From Actinomycetes bacterium (GTDB taxonomy: Bacteria > Actinomycetota > Thermoleophilia > Gaiellales > Gaiellaceae): a stretch of 34,397 nt of DNA. Shown here in pieces: positions 1 through 12,274 of the stretch (the stretch's first letter is position 1; each line of letters starts with the position of its first letter). The stretch spans positions 1 to 34,397 of the forward strand of contig JAHEXT010000006.1 in NCBI GenBank assembly GCA_023251945.1, given 5' to 3'. The notes beneath the pieces were generated by a model. It saw nothing but the letters and a program-made list of their open reading frames with translations, was not told the origin of the DNA and ran no database searches. Position numbers and translations under genes: made by a program.

Positions 1-341
1 ACGGTGAGGAGCAGCGCCACGACGAGGCCCTTCGCGCGATCGGCGAGCCAGCCGCGGGGGCTCTGCGTCGAGAAATCCCACCGTCGCTCGCGGATGTGCC
101 CCACCCAGAAGCCGATGGGTAGACGCGCGGCGACGGGGGCGGCGACGGCGAGCGAGCCCAGCACGATCGCCGCCGCCCACCACGGCCTACTGTCGAGCGA
201 GGGCCCTGCGAAGGCGAGCACAGCAAGGACGCCCAGCCCGATCGCCGCGTTCGCGAGGGACGCGACGTAGAGCGGGTTGTGGTAACGCGACGCCCGCTCG
301 ATCTGCTCGGCGTCGAAGTACTTCTCGGCGAGCGCGTTCAC
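1..341 (-). CDS. M48 (Ste24/CAAX-protease-like) membrane metalloprotease, N-terminal part only
   Basis: Translating the minus strand from a GTG at 341 gives 113 residues with no stop before the window edge, so the C-terminal catalytic part (HExxH) lies outside. The visible part resembles the N-terminal membrane domain of CAAX prenyl protease 1/M48 proteins. It starts EKYFDAEQIERASRYH, has two hydrophobic segments, then the loop RERRWDFSTQSPRGWLADRAKG, matching the ER-hGFS-Q-xxxWLxDxxKG signature of that family. The gene begins 31 nt after the clpB stop on the same strand, so it may be the last gene of the HspR-controlled operon; HtpX, another M48 protease, is heat-shock induced in other bacteria. 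No strong Shine-Dalgarno is visible. Family assignment is fairly sure; start and function are inferred. Confidence 0.7.
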   Translation of the reverse strand, partial: MNALAEKYFDAEQIERASRYHNPLYVASLANAAIGLGVLAVLAFAGPSLDSRPWWAAAIVLGSLAVAAPVAARLPIGFWVGHIRERRWDFSTQSPRGWLADRAKGLVVALLLT

Positions 342-372
342 GGCGCTGACAGTACTCGCGCGGTGACCTGCG

Positions 373-2850
<2,478 letters not shown>

Positions 2851-2854
2851 CTCG

Positions 2855-3222
2855 TCACGCCCTCCTCGCCGGGTGCTGGGACGCCGGACGGTAGAGGACG
2901 AGCTCGCGCTTGTACGAGCGGTGCACGGACGCGATCTCGGCGCGCAGCTCGCGCTCCAGCCGCGCCATGCGGGTCTGCAGACGGTTGAGCTCGTCCTCGA
3001 GCCGAAGCACCTGCTCGACGCCGGCAAGGTTGAGCCCGAGCTCCGTCGTCAGCCGCTGGATGAGCCGAAGCCGCTCGATGTCCGCATCCGAGTACAGGCG
3101 TGTTCCGCCCGGCGTCCGCGCCGGCCACACGAGACCCTTGGCCTCGTACAGACGCAGCGTCTGCGGGTGCATCCCGACGAGCTCGGCGGCGATCGAGATC
3201 ATGTACCGCGGCCGGTCCGGCA

Positions 3223-3223
<1 letters not shown>
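2855..3223 (-). CDS. hspR: MerR-type heat-shock repressor HspR
   Basis: A 122-residue MerR-family repressor. The N-terminal winged helix contains [24 protein letters not shown] followed by the wing [14 protein letters not shown], the form seen in HspR rather than in metal-sensing MerR proteins. A coiled-coil region (about residues 70-105) follows, rich in Leu/Arg/Glu. In actinobacteria HspR uses DnaK as co-repressor and shuts off its own dnaK operon. Start ATG at 3223 overlaps the stop of the small membrane gene by one base (TGATG), so translation is probably coupled, and clpB starts 4 nt after its stop. An internal ATG (residue 8) would remove residues that precede the first helix and is less likely. 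Confidence 0.93.
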
Positions 3224-5012
<1,789 letters not shown>

Positions 5013-5016
<4 letters not shown>

Positions 5017-6923
5017 GACTTCGTCGCCTCTTCCTCGTCGAGGACCTCGAAGTCGGCGTCCTCGACGACCTCGTCCTCGGCCACGCCGCCGTTTCCGGAC
5101 GGTTGGGAGGCAGTCTGGGCGGTCGCCTGCGCGTACACAGCGTCCGCGAGCGTCCGCGACGCCTCTTGGAGCGCCTCCGTCCGTGCGCGGATGTCGGCGA
5201 CGTCCGAGCCCTCGATCGCCTGGCGAAGCTCCATGATCCGCCCCTCGATCGTGGCCGCGTCGGCCTCGACCAGCTTGTCCCGGTGCTCTTTGAGCGTGCG
5301 GTCCGTCTGGTACGCGAGCTGCTCACCCGCGTTTCGCGCGTCCGCAAGCTCGCGGAGCTGGTGCGCCTCCCCGGCGTGCGACTCGGCGTCCTTGATCATG
5401 CGGTCGACCTCGTCCTCGGAGAGGCCGGAGCCGCCTTCGATGCGGATCTGCTGCTCGTTCCCCGTGCCGAGGTCCTTCGCCGACACGTTGATGATCCCGT
5501 TCGCGTCGATGTCGAACGAGACCTCGACCTGCGGCATGCCGCGCGGCGCGGGCGGGATGCCGACGAGCTGGAACTTCCCGAGCGTCTTGTTGAAGGAGAC
5601 CATCTCGGACTCGCCCTGCGCGACGTGGATCTCGACCGACGGCTGGTTGTCCTCGGCGGTCGTGAACGTCTCCGACTTGCGCGTGGGAATCGTCGTGTTG
5701 CGGTCGATGAGCCTCGTGAAGACGCCGCCCTTCGTCTCGATCCCGAGCGAGAGCGGGGTGACGTCGAGCAGGAGGACATCCTTGACCTCGCCCTTGAGCA
5801 CTCCGGCCTGGATGGCCGCCCCGACGGCGACGACCTCGTCCGGGTTGACGCCCTTGTGGGGATCCTTGCCGATCAGCTCCTTGACCTTCTCCTGCACGGC
5901 GGGCATGCGGGTCATGCCGCCGACGAGGACGACGTGCTCGATGTCGGCCGCCGTGAGCCCGGCGTCCGCAAGCGCCTGCTTCGACGGGGCGACCGTGCGC
6001 TCGAGGAGGTCATGGGTGAGCTCGTCGAGCTTCGCCCGGGTCAGCTGGAGGTCGAGATGCTTCGGGCCCTCGGGCGTCGCGGTGATGAACGGGAGGTTGA
6101 TCTGGGTCGTCATCGTGGACGACAGCTCGATCTTCGCCTTCTCGCCCGCCTCGTACAGGCGCTGCAACGCCATCGGGTCCTGCCCCAGGTCGATCCCCTG
6201 GTCCCGCTTGAACTCCGCGATCATCCAGTCGACGACCGCCTTGTCGAAGTTGTCGCCTCCGAGGTGGTTGTCGCCGTTCGTCGCCTTCACCTCGAAGACG
6301 CCCTCGCCGAGCTCGAGGATCGAAACGTCGAACGTCCCGCCCCCGAGGTCGAAGACGAGGATCGTCTGCTCCGCACCCTCCTTGTCGAGGCCGTACGCGA
6401 GCGCGGCGGCGGTCGGCTCGTTGATGATCCTGAGGACGTTGAGCCCGGCGATCTTGCCGGCGTCCTTGGTCGCCTCGCGTTGCGCGTTGTTGAAGTAGGC
6501 GGGCACGGTGACGACCGCGTCGGTCACCGGCTCGCCGAGGTACGCCTCGGCGTCCACCTTCAGCTTCTGGAGGATCATCGCCGAGATCTCCGGCGGCGCG
6601 AACTCGCGCTCGTCCGCCTTGACCCGCGCGTCTCCGTTCTGTCCCGAGATGACCTCGTAGGGGACGATCTTCATCTCCTCGGAGACCTCCTCGAACTTGC
6701 GGCCCATGAACCGCTTGATCGAGAAGATCGTGTTCTGCGGGTTCGTCACCTGCTGGCGCTTCGCGGGCGCTCCGACGAGCCGCTGGCCGTCACGTCCGAA
6801 GGCGACGACGGACGGCGTCGTGCGTCCGCCCTCGGCGTTCGGGATGACGGTGGGCTCCGATCCCTCGAGCACGGCCGTGCAGGAGTTCGTCGTGCCGAGG
6901 TCGATGCCGATGGTCTTGGCCAT
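5013..6923 (-). CDS. dnaK: Chaperone DnaK (Hsp70)
   Basis: A 636-residue Hsp70, first gene of the heat-shock operon. It starts [15 protein letters not shown] (phosphate-1 loop). It contains [13 protein letters not shown], the [13 protein letters not shown] motif, [12 protein letters not shown] (phosphate-2), [10 protein letters not shown] (adenosine site), the interdomain linker [15 protein letters not shown], and a C-terminal lid with an acidic EEEATKS-type end. The frame stays open far upstream, but the ATG at 6923 is the family start and has AAGGAG about 5 nt upstream. In HspR systems DnaK is also the co-repressor, so the operon is self-limiting. Confidence 0.98.
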
Positions 6924-6935
6924 GGTTTCTCCTTG

Positions 6936-6987
6936 TTGAGTCTTCAGGGATGGAAAATCTGAGTCGCACCGTAGCAGATCAAGACTC
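6936..6987 (-). promoter_or_regulatory. Candidate dnaK promoter with GACTCA repeats (HspR-like site)
   Basis: On the minus strand, TTGATC (6982-6977) and GATTTT (6959-6954) are separated by 17 bp and could be -35/-10 elements, placing the transcript start about 25 nt before the dnaK ATG. GACTCA occurs twice in the same orientation, at 6965-6960 and 6942-6937, 23 bp apart and flanking the -10. A third GAGTC in the other orientation lies at 6987-6983. The actinobacterial HAIR operator is CTTGAGT-N7-ACTCAAG. These boxes match its half-site only partly and are not arranged as the classical inverted pair, so assignment to HspR is tentative. Confidence 0.4.
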
Positions 6988-7043
6988 GCGAAGGAGAGCC
7001 GCGAAGATTGCGGAAACTCAGCTTCGTGACCGAGGAGCGGCCG

Positions 7044-7460
7044 ATGCTCGGCTTGAGACTGCGGTGGATCGAGCGAGCCGTGCAGTCGAACCGCATTCTC
7101 CTCTATCTCTCCGGTGCCACGATCGTCCTCAGTCTCACCGCCGGAGTCATCGTCCATCTCGTCGACAAGAAGGACTTCCCGACTGTCGGAATCGCGGTCT
7201 GGTGGGCTGTCGTCACGTTCACGACCGTGGGGTACGGCGACGTGATCCCTACGAACACGGTTGGGCGTACCGTGGCGAGCGTTGTCATGGTCCTCGGCAT
7301 CACGTTCATCTCCGTCATCACCGCGCTCGTCACGTCGGCGCTCGTCACTGGAGAACAGCGGCGCAGAGCCCAGCGCGAAGCCATGCAGCATCCGCCGATC
7401 TACGAGTCGCTTGCCCGCATCGAGCAGCAGCTCGAAGCCCTCGAGCGCCGGCTTCCTTAG
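7044..7460 (+). CDS. Two-TM potassium-channel-like protein
   Basis: About 138 residues. A first TM segment (around [18 protein letters not shown]) is followed by the pore helix and selectivity filter TFTTVGYGD, then a second TM segment ([20 protein letters not shown]) and a short cytoplasmic coiled tail rich in Arg/Glu/Gln. This is the Ion_trans_2 (KcsA/MthK pore) layout without a voltage sensor or RCK domain. I chose ATG 7044 because GAGGAG lies 6 nt upstream. A TTG at 7008 with AAGGAG further upstream would add 12 residues. It is divergent from dnaK and its last 4 nt overlap the 3' end of the convergent EamA gene. Confidence 0.85.
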   Translation: MLGLRLRWIERAVQSNRILLYLSGATIVLSLTAGVIVHLVDKKDFPTVGIAVWWAVVTFTTVGYGDVIPTNTVGRTVASVVMVLGITFISVITALVTSALVTGEQRRRAQREAMQHPPIYESLARIEQQLEALERRLP

Positions 7461-8302
7461 CGGAGCGAACCGATCAACACCCCTCCGGCGACGACGAGGA
7501 CGGCGCCGGCGACGACCCGGACGCCGATCCGCTCCGACCGGCCGATAACCAACGCCGAAAGCGCGACCCCCCACAGCGACTCCGTCGCTACGAGCGGCGA
7601 CACGACCGACACTCGCGCGCCGTAGAAGGCGACGAAGAGCGAGACGTACGAGAGTCCGAAGAGGATCCCGGCGGGCGCAAACGCGGGCAGCGCCCGAAAG
7701 CCGGGCCGCCGGCCGGTAAGGAGTAGAAACGCGAGAATGCAGATGCCTCCGGAGAGGAGCGTCGCGCAGGCGGCGAGGGCGGGCTCGACCTCCGTGTCCC
7801 CCGAGAGCCAGCGCACGACGTTGTCTCGCGTAGCGAAGGCCAGGGTCGCGGCCAGGGCGTAGACGAGGCCGATCGCGCGGAACCGTTCCGGCCGCCGCCG
7901 CTCGCTGGCGAGCGCGACGCCTCCGCCCACGATCAGCAGCGCTCCCGCAACGAGGCCCGCCTCCAGCGGCTCATCGAGGATCACGAGTGCGATCGCCACC
8001 GCGAAGAGCGGCGCCGTCCCCACGACGACGGAGGCCCGAGACGCTCCAGCATCGCGTACCCCGAGCGTGAAGAGCACCTGGGACGCGCCCGGCCCGAGGA
8101 TTCCGGCGAGCAGGAACGGCCACGCGCCGGCGAGCTCGCCGTCGGCGACGAGCGCGAACGGCAGGGCGACGAGGAACGCGACCAGGACGGTGAGAAACGC
8201 GCCCGCCTCCGCCTCCGCCCCACGCTGGAGCGCGATCCGAAGCGCGACCGTCATCGCCCCGAAGAGAAAGGCCGAGGTGGCGGCGAGCAGCGCGGGCTCC
8301 AC
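7457..8302 (-). CDS. EamA/DMT-family ten-TM transporter (second in pair)
   Basis: A 281-residue very hydrophobic protein made of two five-helix halves, each like an EamA repeat: [42 protein letters not shown] in the first half and [44 protein letters not shown] in the second. Such drug/metabolite transporters usually export metabolites across the inner membrane; the substrate cannot be told from sequence. GTG start at 8302, 6 nt after the stop of the other EamA gene, so they are likely co-transcribed and could be paralogues or a heteromeric pair. It converges on the channel gene with a 4-nt overlap. Confidence 0.88.
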   Translation of the reverse strand: MEPALLAATSAFLFGAMTVALRIALQRGAEAEAGAFLTVLVAFLVALPFALVADGELAGAWPFLLAGILGPGASQVLFTLGVRDAGASRASVVVGTAPLFAVAIALVILDEPLEAGLVAGALLIVGGGVALASERRRPERFRAIGLVYALAATLAFATRDNVVRWLSGDTEVEPALAACATLLSGGICILAFLLLTGRRPGFRALPAFAPAGILFGLSYVSLFVAFYGARVSVVSPLVATESLWGVALSALVIGRSERIGVRVVAGAVLVVAGGVLIGSLR

Positions 8303-8308
8303 CGCGCC

Positions 8309-9193
8309 TCACCGCCCCCGCGGCAGGAGGCGCCGGAGCGCGTCCGCAGCAGCCGGTTCCGCGAGGACGATGCCGGTCATCATCACCGCACACCCGAGCC
8401 ACCCGGCCCACCCGAGCACCTCGTCCGCGAGGAGGACGCCGAAGAGCGCGGCGAACGGCGCCTCGAGCGTGAACACGAGCGCCGCCCGCGCGGCGGTGGT
8501 TCGCGCCTGCACCCACGTGGCGACGAGGTAGCCGAGCGCGCCGGCGAAAAGTCCGGTGACGAGGAGCGCACCCCACACCGTCCAGCCCCGCGGAACCTCG
8601 ACCTGGCCGAGGACGACCGCGAGAACGGCGAACCCGACGAGCGAGGTCGCCATCTGGAGGAAGGTGAGCGCCCGAGGGTCGTAGCGCGGGGCGAACCGCT
8701 CCATCGCGGCGATCTGGAATGCCGCCGCGAGCGCGCTCGCGAGAACGAGAGCGTTGCCCACCGTCGAGCCGCCGGGAACGCCGCTGAGCAGCAGAAGCCC
8801 GGCGATCGCCAGGGCGACGCCGGCCCAGAGGGCGCGCGGCACCCGGGTTCCAAAGAGCGCGAGCGCGAGGAGCGGCGTGAAGACGACGTAGAGGCCGGTG
8901 ATGAAGCCGGTGCTCGCGACGGTCGTGAGGTCGAGCCCAGCGGTCTGGAGCCCGTAGGCCGCGGCGAGGAGGGCACCCACGCCGACACCGGCGAGATAGC
9001 CCTCACGCGGAAGCGCCCGTAACGGTGTCCACGCAAAGGGCGCGAGCGCGATGGTCGAGATGGCGAACCGGACCGCGAGGAAGGCGAAGAGCGGGTAGAG
9101 GGCGAGCGCGTCCTGCACCTGCACGAACGTCACACCCCAGATCGCCGTGACGCCAACGAGCGCGAGGAGCGGGAAGGTGCGGCGCTGGCTCAC
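8309..9193 (-). CDS. EamA/DMT-family ten-TM transporter (first in pair)
   Basis: A 294-residue transporter beginning [20 protein letters not shown], a typical EamA first helix. Both EamA repeats are present, with the conserved ends GFITGLYVVFTPLLAL and ALVFTLEAPFAALFGVLLADEVLGW. The start is a GTG at 9193 that overlaps the stop of the START-like gene as GTGA; the longer open frame upstream is antisense noise over that gene and moaA. It forms an operon START-like > EamA > EamA. Substrate unknown. Confidence 0.9.
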   Translation of the reverse strand: MSQRRTFPLLALVGVTAIWGVTFVQVQDALALYPLFAFLAVRFAISTIALAPFAWTPLRALPREGYLAGVGVGALLAAAYGLQTAGLDLTTVASTGFITGLYVVFTPLLALALFGTRVPRALWAGVALAIAGLLLLSGVPGGSTVGNALVLASALAAAFQIAAMERFAPRYDPRALTFLQMATSLVGFAVLAVVLGQVEVPRGWTVWGALLVTGLFAGALGYLVATWVQARTTAARAALVFTLEAPFAALFGVLLADEVLGWAGWLGCAVMMTGIVLAEPAAADALRRLLPRGR

Positions 9194-9690
9194 GCGGCGA
9201 GGGAGCGGCGGACGCCCGCCAGCCAGCGGCGCCGGATGAGTGCGGAGAAGGGACCGACGAGGCGCCAGTAGCGGCGGAAGGCGCGGCGTGCTTCCTCGTC
9301 GACTCCGCTGATGCGCGTCTCGGTCGAGAGCCTCGTACGGGGCCCGGGAAGCGGCTCGACGCGGAAGTTGGCGGCGATGCGCACCGTCCCCGGCGACGCA
9401 AGGGTGAACGGGCCGACTCTGCCGCCCGGCTGCCACGGCTTCCCGGCCGCCCCGAAGACGACCTCGCCCGGCTTCCGCGCCAGCGTCTCGAACCCCATGC
9501 CGAGCAGCAGCTCCTCGATCGTTCCACGCCAGGGGAGCCCTCGGAGCCGCAGGAGCAGGCGCACGATCGCGTCCGGTGCGGCCGGAGCCCCGAGTGCGGC
9601 GGCGAGCGCTCGCTCGGGCTTCGCGTCGAGCACCACGCCGTGGACCTCGTTGGCGTCCCACTCGGGAAGGAAGAGATCGATCTCCGCCAC
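9190..9690 (-). CDS. SRPBCC/START-like hypothetical protein
   Basis: A 166-residue protein ([20 protein letters not shown] at the start) with an alternating beta pattern and a long C-terminal amphipathic helix ([27 protein letters not shown]), which resembles SRPBCC/polyketide-cyclase-like proteins of actinobacteria. Conserved-looking stretches are [19 protein letters not shown] and [11 protein letters not shown]. No catalytic residue can be assigned; these folds bind hydrophobic ligands. GTG at 9690 is chosen because it puts the protein start at the expected hydrophobic beta strand and leaves 25 bp to the divergent moaA. It is first in an operon with two EamA transporters. Confidence 0.7.
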   Translation of the reverse strand: MAEIDLFLPEWDANEVHGVVLDAKPERALAAALGAPAAPDAIVRLLLRLRGLPWRGTIEELLLGMGFETLARKPGEVVFGAAGKPWQPGGRVGPFTLASPGTVRIAANFRVEPLPGPRTRLSTETRISGVDEEARRAFRRYWRLVGPFSALIRRRWLAGVRRSLAA

Positions 9691-9715
9691 GCGCCGATTC
9701 TCTACGCTTGTCTCT
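9691..9715. promoter_or_regulatory. 25-bp divergent spacer with a -10-like TACGCT for moaA
   Basis: The spacer between two divergent GTG starts is too short for two separate promoters with leaders. On the plus strand TACGCT (9703-9708) ends 7 nt before the moaA GTG, which would give a leaderless mRNA. On the minus strand GAGAAT is 6 nt from the START-like gene's GTG. The upstream -35 regions would lie inside the opposite gene. No Shine-Dalgarno is convincing for either gene. Confidence 0.35.
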
Positions 9716-10717
9716 GTGGGCGTCCTCGACACCCTCGGGCGGCCGCTCCGCGACCTCCGGATCTCGGTCACCGACCGCTGCAACTTCCGCTGCGTCTACT
9801 GCATGCCGAAAGAGGTTTTCGGGCGCGACTACCGCTTCCTTCCGCGGCGTGAGCTCCTCACCTTCGAGGAGATCGAGCGCGTCGCACGGGTGTTCGCAGG
9901 GCTCGGCGTCCACAAGCTCCGCATCACCGGCGGCGAGCCTCTCCTGCGCCGCGATCTCGACGTCCTCGTCCGACAGCTCGCCGCGCTCGGCGACCTCGAC
10001 CTCACGCTGACCACGAACGGCGCCCTGCTTGCCCAGAAGGCCCGGGCGCTCGCCGACGCAGGCCTGACACGCGTCACGGTCAGCCTAGACTCGCTCGACG
10101 ACGAGGTCTTCCGGGTGATGAACGACGTCGACTTCCCCGTGGCACGGGTGCTCGCCGGGATCGATGCCGCCGCGGCCGCGGGCCTGCCGGTCAAGGTGAA
10201 CGTCGTCGTCAAGCGCGGTCTGAACGAAGGCTCCGTGGTGGACATCGCCCGCCGCTTCCGCGGCACGGGCCACGTCGTGCGGTTCATCGAGTACATGGAT
10301 GTCGGCCACAGCAACGGCTGGCGAATGGACGACGTCGTCCCGGCCGAGGAGATCGTCCGGACGATCGGCGCCGAGTTCCCGCTCGAGCCGGTGGATCCGA
10401 GCTATCGCGGAGAGGTTGCGCAGCGCTATCGCTACGCCGACGGCGAGGGCGAGATCGGTGTCATCGCCTCGGTCACTCAGCCGTTCTGCGGCGACTGCAC
10501 CCGCGCCCGGCTCTCGGCGGACGGGAAGCTCTACACGTGCCTCTTCGCCGTCCGCGGACACGACCTGCGCGCGGTGCTCCGCTCGGGCGCGACCGACGAG
10601 GAGCTGGACGGCGCGATCCGCGCCGTCTGGGAGCGTCGGACCGACCGCTACTCCGAGCTGCGGACGGAAGAGACGAGCCGACGGCGCAAGGTCGAGATGT
10701 CCTACATCGGCGGATGA
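9716..10717 (+). CDS. moaA: GTP 3',8-cyclase MoaA (molybdenum cofactor synthesis)
   Basis: A 333-residue radical SAM enzyme that starts Moco synthesis by converting GTP to 3',8-cyclo-GTP. The N-terminal SAM cluster motif CNFRCVYC has Cys 22, 26 and 29. [11 protein letters not shown] motif follows, and the C-terminal second 4Fe-4S site is in [21 protein letters not shown]. The protein ends SYIGG, with the C-terminal Gly-Gly needed for MoaA activity. The frame is open upstream, but GTG 9716 ([17 protein letters not shown]) is the family start. It overlaps the next gene by ATGA. No other moa/mog gene lies in the window. Confidence 0.96.
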   Translation: MGVLDTLGRPLRDLRISVTDRCNFRCVYCMPKEVFGRDYRFLPRRELLTFEEIERVARVFAGLGVHKLRITGGEPLLRRDLDVLVRQLAALGDLDLTLTTNGALLAQKARALADAGLTRVTVSLDSLDDEVFRVMNDVDFPVARVLAGIDAAAAAGLPVKVNVVVKRGLNEGSVVDIARRFRGTGHVVRFIEYMDVGHSNGWRMDDVVPAEEIVRTIGAEFPLEPVDPSYRGEVAQRYRYADGEGEIGVIASVTQPFCGDCTRARLSADGKLYTCLFAVRGHDLRAVLRSGATDEELDGAIRAVWERRTDRYSELRTEETSRRRKVEMSYIGG

Positions 10718-11208
10718 CAGTCCGCGGCTACCGCGAAGCCGACCTCAAGGCCTGCCGGGCGCTCTGGGTGGAGCTGACGCAGTGGCATCGGGACATCTTC
10801 GCTGCGCCCGAGATCGGCGGGGACGATCCGGGCGCCTACTTCGACGAGCATCTGGCCGCCGTCGGAGCGGACAACATCTGGGTTGCCGAGGCCGACGAGC
10901 GCGTCGTCGGGTTCGCCGGGATGATCCCCGAGGAGAAGAGGGCCGAGCTCGAGCCGATCGTCGTCAGCGCGGCGTACCGCGGCCGCGGCGTCGGGCGGGC
11001 TCTGGCCGACGCAGTCGTGGCGAGCGCGAGGGAGCGGGGCCTCCGACAGGTGTTCGCGCGCCCGGAGGGACGAAACGCCGAAGCCATCCGTTTCTTCCAC
11101 GCGCAGGGCTTCGGCGTACTCGGGCAGATCGAGCTCATCTTCGACCTCGCCGCCCCGGAGCGCTGGCGCCCCGGCGAGCAGATCGCCGGACGCGACTTCA
11201 GAGTCTGA
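10714..11208 (+). CDS. GNAT-family N-acetyltransferase
   Basis: A 164-residue acetyltransferase of the GNAT fold. Motif A (acetyl-CoA pyrophosphate binding) is visible as [19 protein letters not shown], with the R-x-x-G-x-G/A pattern, preceded by the beta-4 strand [19 protein letters not shown]. Motif B is about [19 protein letters not shown]. The acceptor substrate is not predictable. ATG at 10714 overlaps the moaA stop (ATGA), so the two are co-translated. The open frame upstream is a moaA shadow. Confidence 0.88.
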   Translation: MTVRGYREADLKACRALWVELTQWHRDIFAAPEIGGDDPGAYFDEHLAAVGADNIWVAEADERVVGFAGMIPEEKRAELEPIVVSAAYRGRGVGRALADAVVASARERGLRQVFARPEGRNAEAIRFFHAQGFGVLGQIELIFDLAAPERWRPGEQIAGRDFRV

Positions 11209-11244
11209 CGGCGAATCTGACGGGGGAGGCAGGCAGAGCCGACC

Positions 11245-12165
11245 CTATTCCGAGAGCGGGGTCACCTCGAGGTGGAGGATGTCCGGCCGGTGGTAGTGCC
11301 CGGCAGGGTCGAAGCGCTGCCGCTCCTCGAGTAACCGCGCCGGGTCGAGCTCGGCGTACAGGATCCCCTCCTCGTCGTAGAGCGGCCCGGCGAGATAGGA
11401 GCCGTCGGGCGCGAGAATCGCGCTGCCGCCGTGTCCGATCACGTCCATTCCCTCGATGAGCTCTCGCAGCGGGAAGTCCTCCGGATAGGAGGACGCCCGC
11501 TGGAAGTGGGCGGGTGCGACGACGAACGCGCGCGACTCGCGCGCGATGTGCACGAGCGTGGCCTGCCAGGTGTCGGCATCGTCCGCGGTGGGACCCAGGT
11601 AGATCTCGACTCCTGACTCGTAGAGGGAGAAGCGCGCGAGCGGCATGTAGTTCTCCCAGCAGATGAGCCCGCCGAGGCGCCCGAGCGGCGTCTCGATCGC
11701 GCGGAGCCCTCCACCGTCGCCCTGGCCCCAGACGAGCCGCTCGTGGTTGGTGGGCACGAGCTTGCGATGCTTCAGCGCGAGCGAGCCGTCGGGGGCGTGG
11801 TAGAGGAGCGCGTTGTAGACGGTGCCGTTCCGGGTGGGATCCAGCTCGTTGACGCCCGTGACGAGCCAGACGCCGTGCTCGCGCGCGATCTCGCCGAGCC
11901 GGTCGGCACCGGGACCGGGGATCTCGAGCGCGCTGCGCGCCAGCGCGGCGAACGCGGCCTTCGCCCGGGGATCCACCCACCCGGCGAGCGCCTTTGCCCA
12001 CGCCGAGGAGGGGTAGACCGAGACGAACGTCTCGGGGAAGACGACGAGCTGCGCACCTACCCCCGCAGCCTCGGCGGTGAGCGCGGCGAGCTTGTCGAGC
12101 GTCGCGTCGCGGTCGAGGACGACCGGCTCGGCCTGGACGCAGGCGACCGTGACGGGAGCCTTCAT
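11245..12165 (-). CDS. Nitrilase/carbon-nitrogen hydrolase
   Basis: A 306-residue CN-hydrolase with the full catalytic triad: Glu45 in VVFPETFVSVYP, Lys135 in KHRKLVPTNHERLVWG, and Cys169 in GGLICWENYMPLAR. The Cys-Trp-Glu-Asn context and the ERLVWGQGDG stretch are typical of branch-1 nitrilases (nitrile to carboxylic acid plus ammonia) rather than amidases. The exact substrate (aliphatic, aryl or cyanide) is uncertain. ATG 12165 has AAGGA about 10 nt upstream. It is convergent with the GNAT gene (36 bp apart) and divergent from nifJ (109 bp apart). Confidence 0.9.
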   Translation of the reverse strand: MKAPVTVACVQAEPVVLDRDATLDKLAALTAEAAGVGAQLVVFPETFVSVYPSSAWAKALAGWVDPRAKAAFAALARSALEIPGPGADRLGEIAREHGVWLVTGVNELDPTRNGTVYNALLYHAPDGSLALKHRKLVPTNHERLVWGQGDGGGLRAIETPLGRLGGLICWENYMPLARFSLYESGVEIYLGPTADDADTWQATLVHIARESRAFVVAPAHFQRASSYPEDFPLRELIEGMDVIGHGGSAILAPDGSYLAGPLYDEEGILYAELDPARLLEERQRFDPAGHYHRPDILHLEVTPLSE

Positions 12166-12262
12166 GGGCTCTCAATCCTTGCACGACACCCTGACCCGCG
12201 CGTGCGGGAAGCCCGAAGGAAGGTCAGCGCTGGCCACGATGCAGGCGCGGCCGCTGACGGGC

Positions 12263-12274
12263 GACGCTTGAGCC
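12263..12274 (+). promoter_or_regulatory. Possible leaderless -10 region of nifJ
   Basis: GACGCT (12263-12268) ends 6 nt before the GTG start of the oxidoreductase, and no Shine-Dalgarno is seen. The heptamer ACGCTTG here also precedes the starts of moaA (9704-9710) and the LuxR-type gene (18334-18340) at similar distances. The first base is poor for a -10 element, so confidence is low. Confidence 0.25.

Noticed and set aside
4-270. 88-codon plus-strand open frame at the left edge
   Set aside because: It lies opposite the M48-like coding sequence, which matches a known family.
2851-3027. 59-codon N-terminal extension of ClpB
   Set aside because: It overlaps hspR in another frame; the GTG at 2850 gives the family start and has a well-placed Shine-Dalgarno.
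6930-6990. A perfect HAIR operator at dnaK
   Set aside because: I looked for CTTGAGT-N7-ACTCAAG and found only partial half-sites in a different arrangement, so I report it as a degenerate candidate only.
6924-7574. N-terminal extension of DnaK by more than 200 codons
   Set aside because: DnaK starts with [14 protein letters not shown], preceded by a good ribosome site; the extension is antisense to the channel gene.
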